The notes beneath the pieces were generated by a model, which worked only from the letters and a program-made list of their open reading frames with translations, was not told where the DNA came from and searched no databases. DNA of 64,000 nt from Cohnella caldifontis. Its GTDB lineage: Bacteria; Bacillota; Bacilli; Paenibacillales; Paenibacillaceae. The stretch covers positions 515,747 through 579,746 of the forward strand of contig NZ_JAQZSJ010000002.1 of assembly GCF_029360585.1 (NCBI RefSeq), given 5' to 3'. Shown here in pieces: positions 57,849 through 64,000 of this stretch (position 1 is the first letter of the stretch; each line of letters begins with the position of its first letter). The position numbers and the translations under genes are program-made.

Positions 57849-59705
57849 ATGTGCGGGATTGCCGGATGGGTCGACTGGGACGAGGATTTGACGAAACACG
57901 CGGACGCGATCGAAAAAATGACGGAGACGCTCGAGCTGAGGGGACCCGACGCCTCGGGCACCTGGCTGTCGAGGCATTGCGCGTTCGGCCATCGCAGGCT
58001 GTCCGTCATCGACCCCGCGGGCGGGGCGCAGCCGATGGTTCGCCCGGTCAAATCAGCCGACGACCAAGATTGCGTGATCGTGTACAACGGCGAGCTGTAC
58101 AACGCCCCCGAGCTTCGCGGGGAGTTGGTCCGGCTCGGTTACCGGTTCCGGACGACCTGCGATACCGAGGTTTTGCTGCTCAGCTACGTTGAATGGGGAC
58201 CGGCTTGCGTGGAGAAATTCAACGGGATTTTCGCCTTTGCGATTTGGAGGACGGACGAGGAGACGTTGTTCATGGCCCGGGATCGGCTGGGCGTCAAGCC
58301 GTTGTTTTACCGGCATGAAGAGGGCCGCCTGCTGTTCGGGTCCGAGCCGAAAGCGATGTTGGCCCATCCCGACGTGCAGCCGGAGGTGGATGCGGAGGGA
58401 CTCGCGGAGCTGTTCATCGTCGGCCCGGCCCGTACGCCGGGCCATGGCGTGTACCGGGGCTTCCGGGAGTTGAAGCCGGGCCATTGCCTCACGTTCAGCC
58501 GGGACGGATTGCGTACCCGGGCGTATTGGCGGCTGGAAAGCCGGCCGCACGAGGAAGACGCCGAAGAGACAGCGCGGCGGGTCGGGGAGCTGCTCGAAGA
58601 CACCCTCGTTCGCCAGCTCGTATCGGACGTCCCGGTATGCACGCTGCTGTCCGGGGGACTCGATTCCAGCGCGCTCACCGCTTTGGCGGTCCGTTATTAC
58701 GATTCCACGGGCCAAGGCAAAGTCCATACGTTCTCCGTCGATTACGTCGATAACGACAAGTATTTCCAGGCGCACGCGTTCCAGCCGAACGCCGACGCGC
58801 CGTGGATTCAGCGCATGCGGGATTATCTCGCCACCATCCACCACGAAGTGCGGTTCGACACGCCGGAGCTGGCGGACGCCTTGGAGAACGCCGTGCTGGC
58901 CAAAGACCTGCCCGGCATGGCGGATATCGACGCGTCGCTTTACCTGTTTTGCCGGGAAATCAAGAAGCAGGCGACGGTCGCCATTTCCGGCGAAGCGGCG
59001 GACGAAATTTTCGGAGGGTATCCTTGGTTCCACCGGAGGGATACGTTGGAAGCGGACACGTTCCCCTGGTCGCTCGCCGCGGATCTGCGGACCAGCCTGC
59101 TGTCCGAGGAACTGAAACGTTCGCTCCGCCCCGCGGAATATTTGGGCGACCGTTACGCCCAAGCGGTCGCGGAGGTGCCCGAACTGCCCGGAGAGGACGA
59201 GGAGCGGCGCCGGATGCGGCGGATGTCCTATCTGAACATCACGAGGTTCATGCCGACTTTGCTCGACCGCAAAGACCGCATGAGCATGGCGGTCGGCTTG
59301 GAAGTCCGCGTCCCGTATTGCGATCATCGGCTGGTGGACTACGTTTTCAATATCCCTTGGGAGATCAAGATGACCGGGGACCGCGAGAAAGGCGTGCTGC
59401 GCCGGGCTCTGGAAGGGGTATTGCCCCGCGACGTCCTGTACCGCAAAAAAAGCCCGTACCCGAAAACCCACAATCCGAACTACTTCGCGACGGTCAGAAA
59501 CCGGCTGCTGGAACGGTTGGACGATCCGTCCTCCCCGCTGCTTCCGCTGATCGACGTCAAACGCGTCCGGGAGCTCGCCGCACAGACGGACGCAAGTTCC
59601 CATCTGCCCTGGTTCGGCCAGCTGATGTCCGGTCCCCAGATGTTCGCTTATTTGCTCCAGATGGATTTCTGGCTGCGTCATTACAAAATCAAGCTGGCGC
59701 TGTAA
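57849..59705 (+). CDS. asnO: Asparagine synthase (glutamine-hydrolysing), AsnO-like
   Basis: Makes asparagine from aspartate, glutamine and ATP. The 618-residue product begins MCGIAGWVDW, so Cys2 is the glutaminase nucleophile. It has RGPDASG and VYNGELYN in the N-terminal domain, and the pyrophosphatase loop LLSGGLDSSALTAL plus SGEAADEIFGGYPWF in the synthetase domain. Length and sequence resemble B. subtilis AsnO, the sporulation paralogue. The ATG at 57849 follows GGGAGGAGG. Confidence 0.93.
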   Translation: MCGIAGWVDWDEDLTKHADAIEKMTETLELRGPDASGTWLSRHCAFGHRRLSVIDPAGGAQPMVRPVKSADDQDCVIVYNGELYNAPELRGELVRLGYRFRTTCDTEVLLLSYVEWGPACVEKFNGIFAFAIWRTDEETLFMARDRLGVKPLFYRHEEGRLLFGSEPKAMLAHPDVQPEVDAEGLAELFIVGPARTPGHGVYRGFRELKPGHCLTFSRDGLRTRAYWRLESRPHEEDAEETARRVGELLEDTLVRQLVSDVPVCTLLSGGLDSSALTALAVRYYDSTGQGKVHTFSVDYVDNDKYFQAHAFQPNADAPWIQRMRDYLATIHHEVRFDTPELADALENAVLAKDLPGMADIDASLYLFCREIKKQATVAISGEAADEIFGGYPWFHRRDTLEADTFPWSLAADLRTSLLSEELKRSLRPAEYLGDRYAQAVAEVPELPGEDEERRRMRRMSYLNITRFMPTLLDRKDRMSMAVGLEVRVPYCDHRLVDYVFNIPWEIKMTGDREKGVLRRALEGVLPRDVLYRKKSPYPKTHNPNYFATVRNRLLERLDDPSSPLLPLIDVKRVRELAAQTDASSHLPWFGQLMSGPQMFAYLLQMDFWLRHYKIKLAL

Positions 59706-59743
59706 AGCCGGGAATAAGCCCGGGGCGAACTCCGGAAACAGAG

Positions 59744-59792
59744 AAAAACCTCCGCTGCCTGCGTTCAGGCGATTCGGAGGTTTCCGTTTTTT
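59744..59792. terminator. Bidirectional terminator between asnO and rdgB
   Basis: AACCTCCG and CGGAGGTT close a stem with an inner GCCTG..CAGGC hairpin; T follows on the plus strand (TTTCCGTTTTTT) and on the minus strand (TTTTT). Confidence 0.85.
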
Positions 59793-60435
59793 AAGCGTCC
59801 GATTGGCGGATCCGGTCCAGCAGCTTGCGCAGCGCGCGGCCGCGGTGGCTGACGGCGTTTTTCTCCTCGAGCGTGAGCTCCGCCAAGCTTTTGCCGAATT
59901 CGGGCAGCCAGAACAGCGGATCGTATCCGAAGCCGCCGGTGCCTTTCGGCTCCTTCAGGATCCATCCTTCCACGGTGCCTTCCGCTTCGAAGCGGGTGCC
60001 GTCCTCCGGCATGTAGAGCGCGAGCACGCTGACGAACCGGCCGGTGCCGTACGCGGCGGGGCCCCCGGGAGCGGCTTCGGCCTTCGTGCCGGAGGCGTCC
60101 AGCTCGCGCAGCAGCTTGGCGTTATTGTCGGCGTCGGAGGCGCGTTCGCCCGCGTAACGGGCGGAGTACACCCCGGGCGCCCCGCCCAGCGCGTCCACGC
60201 ATAACCCCGAGTCGTCCGCGAGAACGGGAAAGCCGAGGATTTCCGCCGCCGTCCGGGCTTTGATCAGCGCGTTCTCCGCGAACGTCGTGCCCGTCTCCTC
60301 GATCTCCGGCACGCCGGCCGTCTCGTTCAGGTCCCGCACTTCGATGCCGAGAGCGGCGAACGCTTCGCGGAACTCCTTCGTTTTGCCCCGGTTGCGGGTC
60401 GCGACGACCAGCACGTCGTTCGGTCCGATTTTCAT
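59791..60435 (-). CDS. rdgB: XTP/dITP pyrophosphatase (RdgB/HAM1)
   Basis: Cleans non-canonical purine triphosphates from the nucleotide pool. The 214-residue product has [13 protein letters not shown], the conserved [23 protein letters not shown] and [22 protein letters not shown]. The ATG overlaps the rph stop (ATGA), as in other Gram-positives. Confidence 0.96.
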   Translation of the reverse strand: MKIGPNDVLVVATRNRGKTKEFREAFAALGIEVRDLNETAGVPEIEETGTTFAENALIKARTAAEILGFPVLADDSGLCVDALGGAPGVYSARYAGERASDADNNAKLLRELDASGTKAEAAPGGPAAYGTGRFVSVLALYMPEDGTRFEAEGTVEGWILKEPKGTGGFGYDPLFWLPEFGKSLAELTLEEKNAVSHRGRALRKLLDRIRQSDA

Positions 60436-61175
60436 TTCGGCTCACCGATCCGGGCGCCCGCCGGGCCAAGCGTTTCCTTCTGCCATTCGATCAGACTCCG
60501 GATTCCCGCTTCCGCAAGGCCGAGCATGCCGTCCAACTCCCCGCGGGTGAAGGGCGATTCCTCGCCCGTTCCCTGGATTTCCACGAACGATCCCGCGCCG
60601 GTCATCACGACGTTCATGTCGACCTTGGCTTTGGAATCCTCTTCGTAGTTCAAATCGAGCACGACCTGTTCCGAAATGACCCCGACGCTGATGGAAGCCA
60701 GAAAATCCGTCAGCGGGTAGCGGGCGAAAGACGCGGTTTCGGACAATTTGCGGATCGCCAGCGCCATCGCCATGAAACCGCCGGTAATCGAAGCGGTTCT
60801 CGTGCCCCCGTCGGCTTGAAGGACGTCGCAGTCGATCGTGATCGTGCGTTCGCCCAAAGCGTCCAGCCGCACGACGGAACGGAGCGCGCGTCCGATCAGC
60901 CGCTGGATTTCCATCGTCCGACCGGCGGGTTTGCCTTTGATCGATTCCCGCTGGTTCCGGGATTGGGTGGCCCGGGGCAGCATGGCGTATTCCGCCGTTA
61001 CCCACCCTTTGCCCTGCCCTTTGAGAAAGGGAGGGACCCGTTCGTCTACCGTCGCCGTGCACAGCACCTTCGTGTCGCCGGCTTCGATCAGCACGGATCC
61101 CTCCGCGTATTTATTGGGATGAAGCGTCGCCCGGAACGGGCGCAGCTCCGCCGGCAACCTGCCGTCGGTTCTCAT
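60432..61175 (-). CDS. rph: Ribonuclease PH
   Basis: Phosphorolytic 3'-to-5' exoribonuclease that trims tRNA 3' ends. The 247-residue product has [33 protein letters not shown] and the catalytic [18 protein letters not shown]. The ATG at 61175 follows CAGGAGG; the longer frame upstream is shadow. Next to gerM and rdgB, as in B. subtilis. Confidence 0.97.
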   Translation of the reverse strand: MRTDGRLPAELRPFRATLHPNKYAEGSVLIEAGDTKVLCTATVDERVPPFLKGQGKGWVTAEYAMLPRATQSRNQRESIKGKPAGRTMEIQRLIGRALRSVVRLDALGERTITIDCDVLQADGGTRTASITGGFMAMALAIRKLSETASFARYPLTDFLASISVGVISEQVVLDLNYEEDSKAKVDMNVVMTGAGSFVEIQGTGEESPFTRGELDGMLGLAEAGIRSLIEWQKETLGPAGARIGEPK

Positions 61176-61261
61176 TCTTAATTCCTCCTGCCTGGACTTC
61201 TCCTGGTACAAAACTTCTCCCATTTTACCAAAGTCGGGCAGGAAAAGCATCCGGCGGTCTT

Positions 61262-62479
61262 TTAGCGTTTCAACGAATTGACGACCGATGGGCGCGTCAC
61301 CGGATGGTCGTAGGCTTGATGGTCCGAATCCAGGAAGGAGTCGTCGCCGTTCATGGCCACCTTGACTTTCGGCACGCCCGCCGCTTCGGTGAGCGTCAGC
61401 ACGAGTTCGTCCATCATTTCGGAGGGCAGCGTCTGATCCGGCGTCCAATCCGGATCGCGGAGGGAGACGTTGACCGTATCCGCGGATTGCGTAAGCTCGT
61501 CGACCGTGATGCCGGGAAGCACGTCGTTCTGAAGGGAGGCGGTGTCGGCCGGGCCTTTGATCAACTCGTTCACGGCGGCTTTCATCCGATCCGGAGCGCG
61601 GTCGACCAGTCGGGTTACGGGCACGAAATATCCGTTGCCATCCGCCGCCCGGGCCGAGAAATACAGCGTGACGGCCATGGAGCGCGAGAGCTGCACGCCT
61701 TTCGCCGGCTCGACGTTAATGCCGATGCCGCGGGTCAATCGTTCATCCACCGGCGTATTGGACGCCGGCAGCGAGCGGATCGGCTTGCCGGACACGGAAA
61801 GCTTGACCTGGTCGATCCCGGGAAGTTCGGTCAGCGTCCACACGATCGCCTCCAGCATTTTCCGTTCCGAATCGGCGGTCATGCCGGGGAGCTTGTCTGC
61901 GAAATCGACCGACGCCGTCCCTTTTTCCGTATCCAGCTTGACGGACTCCACCTGGACTCCTTGCGGGATCACCGCCGCGAAGCCTTCCGGAAGCTGGTCT
62001 TTCCGCTGCGGATCCTCGGTCAGCCAGGAGACCGCCGTCTCCGCCGCCGCGAGGGCCGATTCCTTGGCCGAAGAATCTTCGGGGGACAGGCGGAGCGTCA
62101 TGGGAGCGAGGTAGCCGTTCGCGTCCCGAAGGTACACCGTGACGGAGTCCTCCGGCGAAATCACGGTATCGGCGGGATCCGCGGACGCCGATGAAGTTTT
62201 CGCGGCATCCTTCGCGGACGTTTCCGGTGCTTCCTGGGCAGACTGCCGGTCGTTTTCGGTGGCGGCCGGATGATCGGACTCCTGAGCGACCGTGGCCTCT
62301 TCCGACTGCTGGAGCATCGTTTCCTCCACTTGATATGGAGGCGGATCGACAACGCCGGCGGACCCGGCGTCGTTTCCTTTCCCGCTTCCGGCGGCTCCGC
62401 ATGCGGACACCAGCGGAACCATGAGCGCGATCGCGGCCCATTTGCGGGCTTTGCGGATTCGGTTGAGCTTTCTGTTCAT
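61262..62479 (-). CDS. gerM: Germination/sporulation lipoprotein GerM
   Basis: In B. subtilis GerM helps build the SpoIIIA-SpoIIQ channel between mother cell and forespore. The 405-residue product has a signal peptide with lipobox LVSAC (Cys27), an acidic linker (about 40-110) and two GerMN domains (about 112-240, [19 protein letters not shown]; about 262-385, [20 protein letters not shown]). It lies upstream of rph. Confidence 0.95.
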   Translation of the reverse strand: MNRKLNRIRKARKWAAIALMVPLVSACGAAGSGKGNDAGSAGVVDPPPYQVEETMLQQSEEATVAQESDHPAATENDRQSAQEAPETSAKDAAKTSSASADPADTVISPEDSVTVYLRDANGYLAPMTLRLSPEDSSAKESALAAAETAVSWLTEDPQRKDQLPEGFAAVIPQGVQVESVKLDTEKGTASVDFADKLPGMTADSERKMLEAIVWTLTELPGIDQVKLSVSGKPIRSLPASNTPVDERLTRGIGINVEPAKGVQLSRSMAVTLYFSARAADGNGYFVPVTRLVDRAPDRMKAAVNELIKGPADTASLQNDVLPGITVDELTQSADTVNVSLRDPDWTPDQTLPSEMMDELVLTLTEAAGVPKVKVAMNGDDSFLDSDHQAYDHPVTRPSVVNSLKR

Positions 62480-62652
62480 TGGATTTTCCTCCCGTTCGGG
62501 TATGGTCGGTACGGACGGCCTCCGGGGCCGCCGTTCCTCCCGCTCCCATTTTGTAGTACTATGTATACGAGCCCCCGGAAGGAACTATGTATGTTTGTCC
62601 CGTCGACAAGACGGGCTTCGGTGGTCTATCGTTACGAAAAGAGGTGCAGGGA

Positions 62653-63198
62653 TTGTCCAAGCCGAACGTCTATCGCCTCAACAGCAAAGAAGTCGCCAGA
62701 GCCACGGAAGAGTGGCTGACCAAACGGGGCGTCAGCAAGGAGCAGATCGGCCAATTGGTCATGCTGCTTCAGAAAGACTATTTTCCCGAGCTTACCCTGG
62801 AAGAGTGCGTCGCCAACGTGGAAGCCGTTCTCTCCAAGCGCGAGGTGCAAAACGCCGTGCTGACGGGGATCCAGCTCGATATGCTGGCCGAGGAGGGCAA
62901 GCTGCTTCCTCCGCTTCAGGACATGATCAAATACGACGAAGGCTTGTATGGCTGCGACGAAGTGCTGGCGCTCAGCATCGTGAACGTCTATGGAAGCATC
63001 GGGTTCACCAATTTCGGTTATATCGACAAGTTCAAGCCGGGCGTTCTGAAGAAGCTGAACGACAAACACGACGGGGAAATCCACACGTTCCTCGATGACA
63101 TCGTCGGCGCCATCGCGGCGGCGGCTTCGAGCCGGATCGCCCATCGCAAACAGGCCGAGCGCGAAGCGGAAGCGTTAGACGCAGCGGACGGGGAGTAA
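62653..63198 (+). CDS. YutG/PgpA-like phosphatidylglycerophosphatase family protein
   Basis: A 181-residue member of the PgpA-related family, which in E. coli dephosphorylates phosphatidylglycerol phosphate. The segments YGCDEVLALSIVNVYGSIGFT and LDDIVGAIAAAASSRI carry the expected Asp/Glu residues, but hydrophobicity is lower than in membrane-embedded PgpA, so the substrate is uncertain. The TTG at 62653 follows AGAGGTG. Divergent from gerM. Confidence 0.8.
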   Translation: MSKPNVYRLNSKEVARATEEWLTKRGVSKEQIGQLVMLLQKDYFPELTLEECVANVEAVLSKREVQNAVLTGIQLDMLAEEGKLLPPLQDMIKYDEGLYGCDEVLALSIVNVYGSIGFTNFGYIDKFKPGVLKKLNDKHDGEIHTFLDDIVGAIAAAASSRIAHRKQAEREAEALDAADGE

Positions 63199-63282
63199 GC
63201 GAGCAGCCCCGGCTTGCGGTCCGTCGATTACAGTCGCGCCCCTGTAACCCGGTAATTTCGGGTTGCAAGCCATACAAGTGCT

Positions 63283-63320
63283 AAAAAACCGTCAGGGAGA
63301 AATTCGTCCCTGACGGTCCT
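63283..63320. terminator. Hairpin terminator
   Basis: CCGTCAGGGA and TCCCTGACGG pair around 8 nt. T-richness is stronger on the minus strand (TTTTTT) than on the plus strand, so it may also stop a leftward transcript. Confidence 0.75.
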
Positions 63321-63410
63321 ATTGTTTCGTGCTTCTGAAGTCACTCTTCAGCAACTTTCCCACGAACATCCTCAATCCTGTACTCAAATGAACATAACAA
63401 GAGGAGCGGG

Positions 63411-63488
63411 GTTTAAGCTTGCGCGGCAAGCTTAATCAGTTGTTGCCCCACGCGTTGGCGGGGGTTAATCTTGCACGGCAAGCTTAAC
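63411..63488. repeat. Two 52-bp-spaced dyads (same family as the 25.6-kb array, opposite orientation)
   Basis: Dyad 1 (63411-63436) and dyad 2 (63464-63488) have stem CTTG/CAAG inside TTAAG...CTTAA and 5-nt loops CGCGG and CACGG; their centres are exactly 52 bp apart. Read on the minus strand they follow the GTTAAG...CTTAAAC order. Confidence 0.8.
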
Positions 63489-64000
63489 CGAAAACTATCC
63501 CCTGCTTTGAGCAGCATTTAAACCGATGCGGCCAGAAGCCATGTTTCATTCCTTTCCCTTTTTTTGGTGATTTGGACATATGGAATCCCGAAAAGTTATA
63601 TATTCTGGCGTGCAAGTAAAAACGAATTCGAAGTCCTTATAAGTAAGGGTGCTAAGAGCTTAAATACAACTAATCATCTCATTCTGCCCCATTTTTAAAG
63701 TGCTAAGAGCCGAAGAGCATTTATTCTAAGCATATCCTTCATTTTTCCGAGAGACGAGCTCTGCTAATTGCATTTTGGCCGTTAGTCATCTCATTTTCTG
63801 TGAAAACAGAAAAAATAACTGCATTTTAGCCCTTAGCATTCGCCTTTGGAGATCCATTGCGCTTCACCAACGGTTTCTCCTGCTTAGGAGTCATAATTCT
63901 GAACTTTTAAAAAAGGCAAAATCGTTCTGGCGATCGGTTTTGCCTTTTTACCTCTGACATGTACAAGTTCCTGAAACGCTTACGTATCTGCCGCGCCCCT
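63489..64000. other. AT-rich non-coding stretch at the right end
   Basis: I find no gene with a ribosome site. Base composition falls well below the rest of the window. Short motifs recur: GTGCTAAGAGC twice (near 63650 and 63700), TCATCTCATT twice, GCATTTT.GCC.TTAG twice. It may be degenerate repeat DNA or a boundary of a transferred segment. Confidence 0.5.
63907..63951. terminator. Terminator, probably of a minus-strand gene beyond the edge
   Basis: GGCAAAATCG and CGGTTTTGCC (one G-T) pair around 10 nt, with A on the left and T on the right flank, so it can act on both strands. Confidence 0.65.

Overview
This window looks like chromosomal DNA from a spore-forming Gram-positive bacterium, most likely of the Paenibacillaceae (a Paenibacillus or Cohnella relative). 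I judge this from protein sequence and gene order. Base composition is high in GC, and most genes carry strong GGAGG-type ribosome sites. GTG and TTG starts are common. Gene order closely follows the Bacillus subtilis block gerM-rph-rdgB-ysoA-tig-clpX-lonB-lonA-engB-hem genes-spoVID-valS-folC, then spoIIB-maf-radC-mreBCD-minCD-spoIVFAB-rplU-prp-rpmA-spo0B-obgE-pheB. Nearly all of these genes lie on the minus strand.

Layout from left to right. Positions 1-2.2 kb hold pheB-hom-thrB (aspartate-family amino acids). Positions 2.4-6.6 kb hold an HD-GYP-like gene facing obgE-spo0B-rpmA-prp-rplU. A plus-strand arylamine N-acetyltransferase follows, then RNase G and the spoIVFA-spoIVFB sporulation signalling pair. 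Positions 11-16 kb carry rodA-minD-minC-mreD-mreC-mreB (cell shape and septum placement). Positions 16-19.3 kb hold radC, maf, a small DUF4321-like membrane protein and spoIIB. Positions 19.7-25.5 kb hold valS-folC-murC behind a T-box leader. A 1.4-kb array of 52-bp repeats follows, then spoVID-hemL. A plus-strand Crp/Fnr gene splits hemL from the haem operon hemA-hemX-precorrin-2 dehydrogenase-hemC-cobA/hemD-hemB (30.7-37.2 kb). Next come speD, an unknown gene, engB, lonA and lonB. A LysR-MFS pair and ispG separate lonB from clpX. Then come clpP, tig and a YsoA-like gene.

Positions 52.9-57.7 kb are the least conserved part. They hold tRNA-Gly, a tiny Arg/Gly/Ser-rich gene, a Gln/Ala-rich coiled-coil gene, tRNA-Arg, a complete HD-GYP protein, a second Crp/Fnr protein, a half-size EamA transporter, a 43-codon gene and a coupled pair of unknown genes. 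The window closes with an asnO-like asparagine synthetase, rdgB-rph, gerM, a YutG/PgpA-like gene and about 800 bp of non-coding, partly AT-rich DNA.

The most unusual signal is a family of 52-bp units, each built around a roughly 26-bp dyad (GTTAAG + variable stem + 5-nt loop + complementary stem + CTTAA(A)C). The units form a 26-unit array between valS and spoVID, a four-unit array upstream of spoIIB, and a pair near 63.4 kb. The stem sequence differs between arrays but pairing is kept, and the pitch stays 52 bp (51 once, 54 at one junction). A second signal is a 31-nt-loop hairpin element found in two places, between mreB and mreC and upstream of lonB, with a compensatory base-pair change.
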